DNA of 64,000 nt from Pseudomonas sp. CROZ-RG-20F-R04-15 (GCF_022662375.1 NZ_JAKNQL010000011.1:161652-225651); one strand, 5' to 3'. Positions 38,886 through 48,737 are shown, counted from the stretch's first letter. The notes: generated by a model not told the origin, from the letters alone. A program made the numbers and translations.

Positions 38886-41390
38886 ATGTCCTCACGTATC
38901 GCCAGCAAGCCATCGGCCATACCCGCTTCGCACACCACCTCCCCGGCCCTGCTCATCCCCGCCCTGCTGCTGTGCATTTCCGGTGCCGCGGCGTTGGTCT
39001 ATCAAGTGCTGTGGATCAAGCAGCTGTCGCTGGTGGTCGGCGTCGAGGTCTACGCGATCACCACCGGTATCAGCGCGTTTTTCGCAGGCCTGGCGATCGG
39101 TGGCTGGCTGTTCGGGCGTTGGGCAGACCGTGTGCAGCAGCCGGTTCTGCTGTATGCCGGGCTGGAAGTGCTGGTGGCGATTCTCGGCGTCGGCGCGACC
39201 GTGGCCATGAGCCTGGCGGCCAGTCCGTTTGCCTGGCTGCAAGAGCATGTCGGCCTGCTCGCGTGGATATTGCCGTTCGCATTGGTCGGCCTGCCGGCGG
39301 TGTTGATGGGCGGCACCCTGCCGGTGCTGGTGCGTTCGCTTGCCGCCGATCCGGGCAAGGCTGGCGGTCAGTTGTATGCGGCCAATACCTTGGGGGCGAT
39401 TGTCGGCACCCTGCTCGCCGCGTTTGTGTTGATCGCCAGCCTCGGCGTCCGTGGCAGCGCGTTGTTCGCGGCGATGCTCAATCTGCTGGCCGCCATCGGT
39501 GCGTTATGGCTGGCCCGACAGCATCCGGCGCCAGTGGCAACCGTCACTAAACATCACGCTGAAAAAGCTCCGGATCGCAGCGCGCTATGGCTGTATTCCA
39601 TCGCCGGTGGCGTGGCACTCGGTTATGAGGTGGTCTGGTCGCAATCGATCGTGCAGTTCATGAGCACGCGCACCTACGCGTTTGCCGTGGTGCTGGCGAC
39701 GTATCTGACCGGGCTGTTTATCGGCAGCGCCCTGCTCGCCCGGCGGGTCGAACGGATCCGCGATCCGTGGGGCGTGTTCGGCTTGCTGATTGCCGGCGCC
39801 GGGTTGATCGCGCTGCTGGAAATCGCCGTGCTCGGGCGCTGGCTGGTGATCGCGCAAAGTCAGGCGGAAATGTGGCTGTTGAGTCTGGGCGCCAGTGAAC
39901 TGGCCGGCATGAGCGCACGCTTCGCGGTGGCAGCGTTGAGCATTGTGTTTGTGCCGACGCTGCTGCTCGGCGCGGCGTTTCCGCTGGCCTTGCGCTTGAG
40001 TGTTGGCCATGAGCGCGTCGGCCGGGATGTCGGCGCCGTGGTGGCGTTCAACACGCTCGGCGGGATTGTCGGGGTGATGCTGTGCGGCTTTCTGCTGATC
40101 CCGCTATTGGGGCTGGTGCGCACCTTGGGCCTGCTGGCGATTATCGCCGCCGGCATCGGCTATTTCGCCGTGCGCAAAGGTCATCACGTCAAGAAAGGCC
40201 GGCGTCAGGCCGTGGTCGCCCTCGGTCTGGTCTCGATTGCTTTTGCCGTGTTCACCCCGGTCGACAAACTCGCCAGCCTGCTGCCCGGTGCGCGCAACGG
40301 CAGCCTGGTGTTCTATGAAGAAGGCCGGGGCGGCACGGTCGCCGTGGTTGCTCAAGGTCGCGGCGAAAACACCTTCCACCGCTTGTATATTCAAGGCGTG
40401 TCGAACACCGGTGATGCCATGCCCTCACTGCGCTACATGCGCGTGCAAGCCTTGCTGCCGCTGCTGATCCACAACGGCGAGCCACGCTCGACGCTGGTGA
40501 TCGGTTTCGGCACGGGCATCACCGCCGGCGCCATGCTGCGGTATCCCGGACTGGAACATCGAGTGGTCGCCGAGCTGCTGCCGTCGGTGGTCAAAGCCGC
40601 GCCACTGTTCAAGGGCAACTTCAACGCCGCTAGCGATCCCGGCGTCGATGTGCGTTTGCGTGACGGCCGTCAGGAACTGCTGCGCAGCGCGCAAACCTAC
40701 GACCTGATCACCCTCGAACCGCCGCCGCCCTCGGCTGCCGGTGTGGTCAATCTGTATTCACGGGACTTCTACCAGTTGGCGGCGAGTCGCCTGGAGGACC
40801 AAGGCATCATCGCCCAGTGGCTGCCGTTGCCGACGCAGAACATCGATGACTCGCGATCGCTGGTGCGCAGTTTCCTTGACGTGTTCCCGTACGCCTCGCT
40901 GTGGACCAGCGAGTTCCACGAGATGTTGCTGGTCGGTTCGCTGCAGCCGATGGAGCTGGACGCGGCAAAAATCACCGCACGATTCCAGCAGGACAGCGTA
41001 CGCAGCACCTTGCAGGATGTCGGCATCGGTTCCGCCGCCGCCCTGCTCGCGACCTGGGTCACCGATCGCGCCGGGCTTGAGCGCTTTGCCGCCGATGCAC
41101 CTGCGGTGACCGACGATCAACCGCGTATCGAATATGCGCCGTGGGTGCGCAGCAAGGAAATCACGCGGGTGTTGCCGGCACTGTTGGACCTGTATCAGGC
41201 GCCGCCATTGGTCAATGCCGATGCCGGCTTCAACGAGCGCATGGACAGCCATCGCCAGCGCCTGATGCAGTTCTATCGCGCCAGCCTGCATGCCTATGAC
41301 GGCGACCGCGATGCCTGGGCGCGGGACATCGGCGAAGTGATGCGCGGCGATGGCGGCAACCCGTATTTCCGCTGGTTCGTCGGCAAATGA
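38886..41390 (+). CDS. Fused membrane (MFS-like) / spermidine synthase-like protein
   Basis: 834 residues. Residues about 20-480 hold many membrane helices in MFS-like order (LVYQVLWIKQLSLVVGVEVYAI; LMGGTLPVLVRSLAADPGK; GAAFPLALRLSVG). Residues about 480-740 are a Rossmann methyltransferase-type domain like spermidine synthase (LVIGFGTGITAGAMLRYPGLEH; LRDGRQELL; DLITLEPPPPSAAGVVNLYSRDFY). These fusions are common; their substrates are unsettled and a true polyamine role is doubtful without partner genes. AAGG precedes the ATG. Confidence 0.88.
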   Translation: MSSRIASKPSAIPASHTTSPALLIPALLLCISGAAALVYQVLWIKQLSLVVGVEVYAITTGISAFFAGLAIGGWLFGRWADRVQQPVLLYAGLEVLVAILGVGATVAMSLAASPFAWLQEHVGLLAWILPFALVGLPAVLMGGTLPVLVRSLAADPGKAGGQLYAANTLGAIVGTLLAAFVLIASLGVRGSALFAAMLNLLAAIGALWLARQHPAPVATVTKHHAEKAPDRSALWLYSIAGGVALGYEVVWSQSIVQFMSTRTYAFAVVLATYLTGLFIGSALLARRVERIRDPWGVFGLLIAGAGLIALLEIAVLGRWLVIAQSQAEMWLLSLGASELAGMSARFAVAALSIVFVPTLLLGAAFPLALRLSVGHERVGRDVGAVVAFNTLGGIVGVMLCGFLLIPLLGLVRTLGLLAIIAAGIGYFAVRKGHHVKKGRRQAVVALGLVSIAFAVFTPVDKLASLLPGARNGSLVFYEEGRGGTVAVVAQGRGENTFHRLYIQGVSNTGDAMPSLRYMRVQALLPLLIHNGEPRSTLVIGFGTGITAGAMLRYPGLEHRVVAELLPSVVKAAPLFKGNFNAASDPGVDVRLRDGRQELLRSAQTYDLITLEPPPPSAAGVVNLYSRDFYQLAASRLEDQGIIAQWLPLPTQNIDDSRSLVRSFLDVFPYASLWTSEFHEMLLVGSLQPMELDAAKITARFQQDSVRSTLQDVGIGSAAALLATWVTDRAGLERFAADAPAVTDDQPRIEYAPWVRSKEITRVLPALLDLYQAPPLVNADAGFNERMDSHRQRLMQFYRASLHAYDGDRDAWARDIGEVMRGDGGNPYFRWFVGK

Positions 41391-41490
41391 ACTGCGGCTG
41401 AGGACTTTTCGACGCGAAACAGGTAGGGTGCGCAAAATCAAAGTGCCATCACTGGACCGCGTCGCAGGTTTTCATGGAGTTGTACACGCA

Positions 41491-43119
41491 ATGAGTTGCT
41501 GGACCGTCCTTGGCCTTACGGCCGACGCCGATACGCGCAGTATCAAACGCCAATACGCTGCCCTGCTCAAACAGACCCGTCCGGACGAAGACGCCGAGGG
41601 CTTCCAGCGCCTGCGTGACGCTTATGAGCAAGCCCTGAATTACAAGGAATGGGCGCAGGCCAACGAAGACACAGATAGCAAAGACGACAGCTGGGATTTG
41701 ACCGGCCTGACGGTAGTCGAGGTCGATGCCTTGCAACAGGCGACGCGCTCGCTGCACGGCACCTGCCTTGCGCAGTTACAGCAGCGCCATGCCCTCGCCG
41801 TTGAACAGGGTTGCGCGCATATCCTCGAAGAAACCCTGCTGCAGCATTGCATCGAGCACCCGGAAACATCGGCGCCGATGGTCGATTGGGCGGTGCAGAC
41901 CTATCACTGGTTCAGTGCCTGGCAACGGCTTGAACTGGATGAAGAGTCGATCGAGTTGTTGCTCGATCAGCAGCGCGAACGCATTACTCGATCGCTGCGT
42001 GAAGCACTCAAATGTAAGGACAGTGCAGCCTTTTTGCAGGCCTACGCGCAGTGCGGCCAATGCCTGTGGCTTGACGCTGAAGTCCATCGGCAGTGGTTCA
42101 ATCAGTTGCTGAGTCGATTGCTGCTGGACAGCGAATATTGGTCCTCTACTGTTTTCGAGCAGGTTTGTGCGGGCCAGGGTTGGCAATCCGGCCCGGCCAA
42201 CCGCTGCCCGAAAGATGAATGGAAGCGTCTGGTTGCGCGCCATGAAGCCCCGCTGTTTATCGCGCATCAGCGTCAGCTCGCTCAAGAGCCGCCCGCCACT
42301 GCCGAACATCGCGCCGCACACCTGTTACTCGGCACTGGCCCGTTCAGTCAGCGCCGAGCCATGGCCCGGCGCTTGCGCGAGAAGGATTGGGCGCAATGCC
42401 GGCAGTTGAGTTCAGCGCTGTATGCCAATCATCCAAAGGTCTGCGCAGAGATGCCCGGTGGCACTGCGTTTTTCTGGCGCGACTGGGAGCTGAGCCGTGG
42501 CGAATGGCCGACGTACGTTGGCGTGGTGCTGGCCTGTCTGATCGGTGCGTTTACTCATTTCATCCCGTTGGGGCTGCGCGTCACCGGGCTTATCAATATC
42601 GTCATGACCTCAACGATCGTGTTTGGCGTGATCGCTGCGGGCATTAATTGGCTGACACACGAACTGGCGCACACCCATTGGCTGCTGGATGACCGCTTCA
42701 GCGCGCGGCTGTGGCCGGGTTTCGCCAAGGAAGCTGCGCCGTTCGGCGTACTGCGCGATCTGATTCCGTGCGCATTGATGGTGGCCGGGCTCAGCTGGTT
42801 TTTCGGCCCCATCGCCGGCGTCGTCTATGCGGCCACGCTGGCCAGCGTGGGTTTGATTCGTCGCCGTCAGGTCAAGCCACACACGTCCTGGGAAAAGACC
42901 AACCTGCCAGTGAAAATCGGCCTGGCGCTACTCGGGGTAGTCACCCTGGTGCTGGTACTGGGCGTGTTCAAAGTGACCGCCGGCCAAGGCACGGTCAATC
43001 GCAATCAAGGCCTGCAACCCTGGGCCGAGCGTTTTTGTAGCCGGTTGCCGGCGAGTTCTTTCGATTGCGGCGCTCCGCCCACCCCAGAACAATGGTATCC
43101 GGCGGAGGCACGGCCATGA
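41491..43119 (+). CDS. J-like domain membrane protein with RPD instead of HPD
   Basis: 542 residues. Residues 1-50 read as a J domain (SCWTVLGLTADADTRSIKRQ, then YAALLKQTRPDEDAEGFQRL). The catalytic HPD is replaced by R30-P31-D32, so DnaK stimulation is doubtful. A long helical middle region follows. From about residue 335 come membrane segments (VVLACLIGAFTHFIPLG; IVFGVIAAGINWL; LIPCALMVAGLSWFFGP; IGLALLGVVTLVLVLGVF). The start is chosen at MSCWTVLG because it opens the J fold; GGAG lies 11 bases upstream. ATGA overlap with the next gene. Confidence 0.82.
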   Translation: MSCWTVLGLTADADTRSIKRQYAALLKQTRPDEDAEGFQRLRDAYEQALNYKEWAQANEDTDSKDDSWDLTGLTVVEVDALQQATRSLHGTCLAQLQQRHALAVEQGCAHILEETLLQHCIEHPETSAPMVDWAVQTYHWFSAWQRLELDEESIELLLDQQRERITRSLREALKCKDSAAFLQAYAQCGQCLWLDAEVHRQWFNQLLSRLLLDSEYWSSTVFEQVCAGQGWQSGPANRCPKDEWKRLVARHEAPLFIAHQRQLAQEPPATAEHRAAHLLLGTGPFSQRRAMARRLREKDWAQCRQLSSALYANHPKVCAEMPGGTAFFWRDWELSRGEWPTYVGVVLACLIGAFTHFIPLGLRVTGLINIVMTSTIVFGVIAAGINWLTHELAHTHWLLDDRFSARLWPGFAKEAAPFGVLRDLIPCALMVAGLSWFFGPIAGVVYAATLASVGLIRRRQVKPHTSWEKTNLPVKIGLALLGVVTLVLVLGVFKVTAGQGTVNRNQGLQPWAERFCSRLPASSFDCGAPPTPEQWYPAEARP

Positions 43120-44111
43120 CGTCGAGATTCGTGTTTGTCAGCGGCTTGGTAGTCGTTCTGGTGGTGCTCGGTTTGTCGAGCGCAACCCGCCCGTTTGTGA
43201 AACTCGACCTGTGGCTTGATCAGCGCGAAGCACCGGTGACGGCCCAAGCCAACGCGCTGAGCCCAATCATCGCCTGCGTCAACCGCGTTGATGTGCATTG
43301 GCTCAACGCCTACGACGTAGACGAACATTCGCGACCAATGACTGATGCGTTCGGAAGACGTTTTTCAGAGCCACGGGATTTCGATAACAGTGATGCATTC
43401 ACTGTGCGTGACATCCAGGAGGATACCTGCCTGCGGGATATCAACGAAAAGCTCGAGCTGCTGGCCTACCAGCCAGCGCTGTCGCAGAAAGTCCGCGACT
43501 ACGCGCAAGCACTGAAGTGGGCATCGGTGATTTCGCCACCGACTCGACTCGATAAAAGTGCGAGTTTCTTTGTTATACCGTTCAACCAGACACCGCGACT
43601 TCTGGCGCAAATTCAGACCGCCAGGAATGCCTACATCAACGCATCGACAGCCTTGCGAGAGGAACTGCTGCCATTGGATGTGGCGCAGCGACCCGAGCAA
43701 CTCAAATTACTCGAAGCGCGGGTGGGTAAGGATATCCACTGGTCCCTGCTGACCTACATGATTCAGGCCCGCGAGACGCTGGATCTGCTCGAAGACGGGA
43801 TGAAACACCGCACCCTGACGCCACAAGCCGTAGCCGAGACCACCGCCGACCTGCAACAGGCGTGGGATCGCCGCGAGCCTTTCATCGGCCCGCGCGAGCC
43901 TGGATTCCGGAACAAGGACGATGACGCGCGTGACCTGTGGCGACATATCAACGAGCCCGCGCAAAAATATCTCGACGCGCTGAACACCCTGCACAAGGAC
44001 TGGCAGAACCACGCCGAACCGCAACGCTTGAGCGACGACTACTACGCCGTCACTCGCGGTTACGACGCCCTGCTCAGCCACTACAACCGCCGGGCGCGCG
44101 CCGATTTCTGA
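43116..44111 (+). CDS. Hypothetical membrane-anchored protein, partner of the J-like protein (DUF3829-like)
   Basis: 331 residues. One N-terminal hydrophobic segment (FVFVSGLVVVLVVLGL) acts as anchor or uncleaved signal. The rest is predicted helical, soluble and acidic/basic mixed; it contains two-helix-like blocks (ETTADLQQAWDRREPF; PAQKYLDALNTLHKDWQNH) resembling the DUF3829 family, an assignment I hold weakly. The start overlaps the previous stop, so the two proteins are probably made together. A hairpin follows in the convergent gap. Confidence 0.75.
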   Translation: MTSRFVFVSGLVVVLVVLGLSSATRPFVKLDLWLDQREAPVTAQANALSPIIACVNRVDVHWLNAYDVDEHSRPMTDAFGRRFSEPRDFDNSDAFTVRDIQEDTCLRDINEKLELLAYQPALSQKVRDYAQALKWASVISPPTRLDKSASFFVIPFNQTPRLLAQIQTARNAYINASTALREELLPLDVAQRPEQLKLLEARVGKDIHWSLLTYMIQARETLDLLEDGMKHRTLTPQAVAETTADLQQAWDRREPFIGPREPGFRNKDDDARDLWRHINEPAQKYLDALNTLHKDWQNHAEPQRLSDDYYAVTRGYDALLSHYNRRARADF

Positions 44112-44122
44112 AGGGGCACGCA

Positions 44123-44152
44123 GGCCGGACAATCCTGCTGGATCATCCGGCC
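44123..44152. terminator. Hairpin in the convergent gap
   Basis: GGCCGGA (44123-44129) pairs with TCCGGCC (44146-44152) across 16 bases, with GCAC/GTGC extending outward. It stands between the convergent ends at 44111 and 44161 and has no clear T-run. Possible bidirectional terminator. Confidence 0.45.
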
Positions 44153-44160
44153 GGGTGCGC

Positions 44161-44835
44161 TTATTTGCCGGCCTTGAGCTTCAGATACATCTGATGCATG
44201 TCGTCCGCCCAGCCATCGATGACTTTTTTCACGTCATCGGCCTTCATCACCTGCGAGTCATTTTCCAGCGGCTTGCCGGTGCCTTTGCGCACCACCTGAG
44301 CCACCACCTTGTTACTGGCGCCATCGATGAATACCGCTTCGGTCGCCAGCGTGGTTTCCTGATCGCGGATACCGCTGGCAGTGCTGACGGCGGCAGCGAC
44401 CAGCGCAATCGGGATCACTTCATAGGCGTGCAGGCCCTCGGTCTTGCTGCTCACGGCGGTGATCGCCGGGCGCACCACAATCACGCCAGGGCCTGGGCCT
44501 GTAGCCAGTGGCAACGACTTGCCGATTTCGCGCTTGAGCGCCTGATCGTAGTAGCTGGTGATGCCATTGAGGGTCTGTTGCGGGATCTTTGCGGTCGGTT
44601 GCGGCTTGGGATAGAGCTGGCTCGGTTCGATGTAGACGCTAGTGAATTTGTTGATGTCGAATTTCGGGTCCATCCAGCGCATCACCTCGGCACCGGACGG
44701 CGATTTGGCCTCCTTGAGCTGGCTGTAGTCTTTGAGGAAGCCGGAGTACTCTTTCGGGTCGACGGTTTTGCTGGAACAACCCACCATCGCCACGGTGGCA
44801 ATGCACAGCGTGCCCATCATCACTGCTAGCTTCAT
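44161..44835 (-). CDS. DUF3313 lipoprotein
   Basis: 224 residues. The signal peptide ends in the lipobox VGCSS (Cys20). The mature part has the DUF3313 pattern: EYSGFLKDYSQLKE, RWMDPKFDINKFTSVYIEPSQLYP, a basic/helical middle and GWADDMHQMYLKLKAGK at the end. Outer-membrane or periplasmic lipoprotein of unknown function. AGGAGTTACAGC lies before the ATG. It is divergent from the octaheme cytochrome gene across a 211-base gap in which I see only promoter-like sequence. Confidence 0.88.
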   Translation of the reverse strand: MKLAVMMGTLCIATVAMVGCSSKTVDPKEYSGFLKDYSQLKEAKSPSGAEVMRWMDPKFDINKFTSVYIEPSQLYPKPQPTAKIPQQTLNGITSYYDQALKREIGKSLPLATGPGPGVIVVRPAITAVSSKTEGLHAYEVIPIALVAAAVSTASGIRDQETTLATEAVFIDGASNKVVAQVVRKGTGKPLENDSQVMKADDVKKVIDGWADDMHQMYLKLKAGK

Positions 44836-45046
44836 GCTGTAACTCCTGTCAGAAGGCCAAAAACTTTGCCGGGGGAGTTACAGGTATAGCTAAAACCTCA
44901 GTAATTGCGATTGCACAGCACAATATTCACGCAAGGCTGCGTGGCGGATCACAACCGTCATTTGACAGACGCCGGTCATCCGGCAAAGCTGCATCGAGCT
45001 TGAACGCACGCCAGACGGCAAATGCACCTGGACTACGGAAGTCGCA

Positions 45047-47407
45047 ATGCCCAAGCATAAAAATAAAACCGCACAGCCTGACCCTGATTCGACTCAATCG
45101 TCACCCTCAAAATATCTGTTCCCGATCACCATTGGCGTGCTGCTGGCCGCCGTGGCGGGGATCGGCTGGTTTCTGTTCAGCCCTGCTGCGGTGCCGGTGA
45201 AACCTGCGCCGGTCAGCGCCCCCGTTACCGCCCCTGCCAAGCCGCAAGCCGTGCTCGCAAGCAAACCGGCGACGATGGTCGATGAACAGCAATGCCAAGG
45301 CTGCCACACCGAACAGGTCAAGGACTGGCAAGGCTCGCATCACCAATTGGCGATGCAACCGGCGAACGCTGAAACGATGCTCGGCGATTTCAACAACATC
45401 ACCTTCAAAGCCGAAAACGAGACCACACGCTTCTCGCGCAAGGGCGATGAGTTCTGGGTCAATACGCCCGGCATCGTTGGCAAGAATGCTGATTTCAAAG
45501 TCGCCTACACCTTCGGCATCGCACCGCTGCAGCAGTATCTGATCGAGGTTGGCGAAGGCCGGTTGCAAGCGCTCGGCGTGGCGTGGGATACCGAGAAACA
45601 TCGCTGGTTTCACCTTTACCCCGGTCAGGGCGTGAACTTCAAGAATCCGCTGCACTGGAGCAAGCCGAGCCAGAACGCCAACTTCATGTGCGTCGAGTGC
45701 CACACCACCGGGTTCAAGCGCAACTTCGATGCGGCGAGCAACACCTTCAACAGTCACTGGAACAGCCTCGGTGTCGGCTGCCAGGCGTGCCACGGTCCGG
45801 CCTCGAATCACGTGGAGTGGACGCAGAAAAAAACCGATCTGATCCATCAGGGTTTCGACGTCGATCTCAAGGACAAGAACGCTACCGTCGAGATCGAAAC
45901 CTGCGCCCGTTGCCACGCGCGGCGTGCGCCGCTGGGCGATGGCTACACCGTCGGCAAGCGCTTGATGGACGATTACCTGCCAAGCCCCCTCACCCGCGAA
46001 CTCTATGCGCTGGACGGCAAGATCAAGGATGAGGTGTTCGAACACGGCTCGTTCCTGCAGAGCAAAATGTTCGACAAGGGCGTGCGGTGCAGCAACTGCC
46101 ACAACCCGCACAGCACCGAACTGAAGGCACCGGGCAACGCGGTGTGCCTGCAATGCCACAACACTGCTGGCAAGACGTCGGTTGAAGGTGTCGACGGTCA
46201 AGGCTTGCAAGCGAAGAACTACGATTCCGTCGAGCACACGCGCCACACCATGGGCCAGCCCGGTTCGCAGTGCGTCGATTGTCACATGCCCGGCAAGTTC
46301 TACATGGGCAACGATTTCCGGCATGACCACAGCTTCAGCATTCCCAACCCCGAACGGGCGCAGAAGCTCGGCACGCCGGATGCGTGCCTGACCTGCCATC
46401 AGGGCAAGGCTGGCGACAAGGTCACCGCGCAGTTCAAGTTGTGGAGCGCGTCCACCGCGGCGCAGGCACCGCGTTATGACGAAAGTCTGTGGCTGATCCG
46501 CAACGGCCAGCCGGGCGCCGCTGATGCACTGTATGAGCAGTTGCAGCGCAGCAATCTGCCGGCGATTCAACGCGCGACATTGCTCGCGGAACTGCCGCTG
46601 TATCCGAGCGAACAGGCGTTGAAACTGGCGACACAGGATCTGAAGAATCCGGCGCCGCAAGTGCGTGAAAGTGCCGTGCGGGCGATCAGCGCATTCCTGC
46701 CGCCAGCGGAGCGTGCGCCGTTGTTGGCGCCGTTGCTGGGCGACCCGGTGAAAGCCGTGCGCATCGTTGCCGCACGGGATCTGCTGAGTGTTGCGCGCAA
46801 TGGCGGTCTCGGTTCTGCGCAAGCCAACTGGGAAGCCGCGATTGCCGAGTACGAAGCGGTGCAGAAGAGCCTGCTGGAACGTGCCGAGGCCAATCTGAAT
46901 CTGGCGATGCTGTATCAGGCCAGTGGCCGTGGCGCGGAAGTTGAAGGTCTGTTGCGTTCAGCACTCAAGCGCGACCCGGATTTTTATCCGGCGCTGGTGA
47001 CGCTGGTGCAATGGCTGGAAGCCAATGGCCGTGGTCAGGAAGCGCAGACGCTGTTGGATGACAGCCTCAAGCAGCATCCGGACGCGGCGCTGTTGCAGCA
47101 CACCCGGGGCCTGTCGCTGATCCGTGCCGGCAAGGCCGCCGACGCCATGTCACCGCTGAAGAAAGCCGCGCAACTGGAGCCGCAGAACGCGCAATACGGT
47201 TATGTACTGGCGGTGGCACTGCATGAAAGCGGCAAGGTCGATGAGGCCTGCGCGGTGCTGGAAGGTTTGCTCAAGTCTCAACCGGCGAACCGTAATGCGC
47301 GGTTGTCGCTGATTCAGTGGTATCTCGACAGCGGGCAGGAGCCCAAGGCGCAGGTGCTGTTGCAGGGGTGGAAGAAGATGAATATGGGGGATCCGGCGCT
47401 TAAGTGA
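45047..47407 (+). CDS. Octaheme c-type cytochrome with HEAT and TPR repeats
   Basis: 786 residues. An N-terminal membrane anchor (YLFPITIGVLLAAVAGIGWFLF) and a Pro/Ala linker precede eight CxxCH haem sites: CQGCH, CVECH, CQACH, CARCH, CSNCH, CLQCH, CVDCH and CLTCH, from residue about 83 to 450. HEAT-like repeats follow (QVRESAVRAISAFLPP; KAVRIVAARDLLSVA), then several TPRs to the C-terminus (EANLNLAMLYQASGRGAEVEGLLRSALKRDP). It is a periplasmic multihaem protein, possibly an octahaem reductase or electron relay; the substrate is unknown. GGAAG precedes the ATG. Confidence 0.9.
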   Translation: MPKHKNKTAQPDPDSTQSSPSKYLFPITIGVLLAAVAGIGWFLFSPAAVPVKPAPVSAPVTAPAKPQAVLASKPATMVDEQQCQGCHTEQVKDWQGSHHQLAMQPANAETMLGDFNNITFKAENETTRFSRKGDEFWVNTPGIVGKNADFKVAYTFGIAPLQQYLIEVGEGRLQALGVAWDTEKHRWFHLYPGQGVNFKNPLHWSKPSQNANFMCVECHTTGFKRNFDAASNTFNSHWNSLGVGCQACHGPASNHVEWTQKKTDLIHQGFDVDLKDKNATVEIETCARCHARRAPLGDGYTVGKRLMDDYLPSPLTRELYALDGKIKDEVFEHGSFLQSKMFDKGVRCSNCHNPHSTELKAPGNAVCLQCHNTAGKTSVEGVDGQGLQAKNYDSVEHTRHTMGQPGSQCVDCHMPGKFYMGNDFRHDHSFSIPNPERAQKLGTPDACLTCHQGKAGDKVTAQFKLWSASTAAQAPRYDESLWLIRNGQPGAADALYEQLQRSNLPAIQRATLLAELPLYPSEQALKLATQDLKNPAPQVRESAVRAISAFLPPAERAPLLAPLLGDPVKAVRIVAARDLLSVARNGGLGSAQANWEAAIAEYEAVQKSLLERAEANLNLAMLYQASGRGAEVEGLLRSALKRDPDFYPALVTLVQWLEANGRGQEAQTLLDDSLKQHPDAALLQHTRGLSLIRAGKAADAMSPLKKAAQLEPQNAQYGYVLAVALHESGKVDEACAVLEGLLKSQPANRNARLSLIQWYLDSGQEPKAQVLLQGWKKMNMGDPALK

Positions 47408-47425
47408 TTGGCTGGAGATCGTTGG

Positions 47426-47602
47426 CCCTCACCCTAGCCCTCTCCCAGAGGTAGAGGGGACCGACCGAGTTGCCTGGCGAGATACATCGACCTGAAAAAT
47501 AGAGCCGAATATGGATTCAAAGCCAATCGTTCAGGTCGGTTTATCTCTCAAATATCCCCCATTCAGTCCCCTCTCCCTCCGGGAGAGGGTTAGGGTGAGG
47601 GG
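47426..47602. repeat. Composite inverted repeat, family 4
   Basis: Bounded by CCCTCACCCTAGCCCTCTCC and GGGAGAGGGTTAGGGTGAGG. Inside are CCGACCGAGTTG, then TCGACCTGAAA ... TTCAGGTCGG, then CCCATTCAGTCCCCTCTCCC, in the same order as at 8961-9174. It lies in the convergent gap between the cytochrome gene and the membrane protein gene, where the outer stem may end transcription. Confidence 0.85.
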
Positions 47603-47621
47603 CTTCTAAGCGTTCACCCAA

Positions 47622-48596
47622 TTACCAGGACGAAGTCTCGCCACTGCGCAACGCCATCTCCCGCCGGCTGTTGATGTGCATCGCCTTGATCAACGACACC
47701 GTGCCCACCAGCAAAATCGCCGCGCCCAACAGGAAGTCGATGTTGTACAGCTGGAAATCCTGCACCGGCCCGATCAGCAGCACCCGCACAATCGCGGCGC
47801 CCAACAGCGTGGCAAGGAAGTCGATCCCCGGTTCATTACGGTAAAACACCAGCAGCAACGGCAGGCACAGCACCAACAGCAGCAACAACACCACAACCTT
47901 GAACGAGCCTTTACGCTCGACGCTGAACGCACATTCGTGCGGGCCGTAAGCCTTGTAGTCCTCGTCGCGGATCATCGAGTTGTTCTCGTTGATGTAGTCA
48001 ACGCGGTTGTACTTCTGGATCGGTGTGAAGGTGTTGGACATCTCCATCAGCGTGGTGATGTTCTTGAAACGCAGGTCGATGCGCTCGCTGCCCTTGAGGT
48101 AATAGAGCACCGGTTTGTAGCCGTAGCGGTAGGTGTCGAAAGGGAATTCAGTGACCTGACCCTGCACGCCGATCGGCCGTGGTTCAAGTTCGGCGTAGGC
48201 GCTTTTGTTGGTGGCCGAGAGGTTGCGGCTCAGCGGTTGCACCTTGACCTGTTCAAGGAAGATCGGCGTGACGCCGTAGGACCACTGCAATGGTTCCAGA
48301 CGCAAACGCAGTTCGTTGCGACCGAGGTCATAGCGGTTGAAAGTGCGTTCCGAAACCACCAATGAGCCACTGAGCATGAACTCGCCGCGCAGGTTGTTGG
48401 TGACGCGCAAGGTCAGTTGGTCCTTGCCCAGCAACGCCGCTTCCGTGGACGGTGGCGTGCCGCACCACGCGGTGCTTTCGCCGACACCGCCGAGCTGGCC
48501 GCTGCGGTTTTCCTTGAATACGTAAAAGTAACTGGCCCACAGCGTCACCATCAAAAGCAACGCTGTGAGACCGAGGATTTTTTTGCCCGGACTCAC
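47622..48596 (-). CDS. Membrane protein of unknown function
   Basis: 324 residues. One N-terminal helix (ILGLTALLLMVTLWASYFYVF), then a periplasmic beta-rich domain of about 200 residues (LTLRVTNNLRGEFMLSGSLVVSE; EFPFDTYRYGYKPVLYYL). Three or more C-terminal helices follow (VVVLLLLLVLCLPLLLVFY; LLGAAIVRVLLIGPV; FLLGAAILLVGTVSLI). No family recognised; the architecture resembles a sensor or scaffold with a periplasmic sandwich. Single gene. Confidence 0.8.
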   Translation of the reverse strand: MSPGKKILGLTALLLMVTLWASYFYVFKENRSGQLGGVGESTAWCGTPPSTEAALLGKDQLTLRVTNNLRGEFMLSGSLVVSERTFNRYDLGRNELRLRLEPLQWSYGVTPIFLEQVKVQPLSRNLSATNKSAYAELEPRPIGVQGQVTEFPFDTYRYGYKPVLYYLKGSERIDLRFKNITTLMEMSNTFTPIQKYNRVDYINENNSMIRDEDYKAYGPHECAFSVERKGSFKVVVLLLLLVLCLPLLLVFYRNEPGIDFLATLLGAAIVRVLLIGPVQDFQLYNIDFLLGAAILLVGTVSLIKAMHINSRREMALRSGETSSW

Positions 48597-48737
48597 TGAT
48601 CAGACTCCCTTCTTCGGTTCCATCGTCCAGCCGAAAACCCGCTGGCGACGGCGACTCTACCAAAAGGCCACCATCGACCCAAGGGAAAATGCCCGATTCA
48701 TCAGGTTTCTAGGGGTTTCCCCTGCCCGGGCAAAGGG

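Noticed and set aside
38886..41390. Calling the fusion a genuine spermidine synthase
   Set aside because: The methyltransferase-like domain is fused to many membrane helices and there is no speD or speA/B neighbour; polyamine synthesis is not supported.
45107..46822. 571-codon minus-strand frame over the octahaem cytochrome
   Set aside because: Antisense shadow of eight CxxCH motifs; no start signal or domain.
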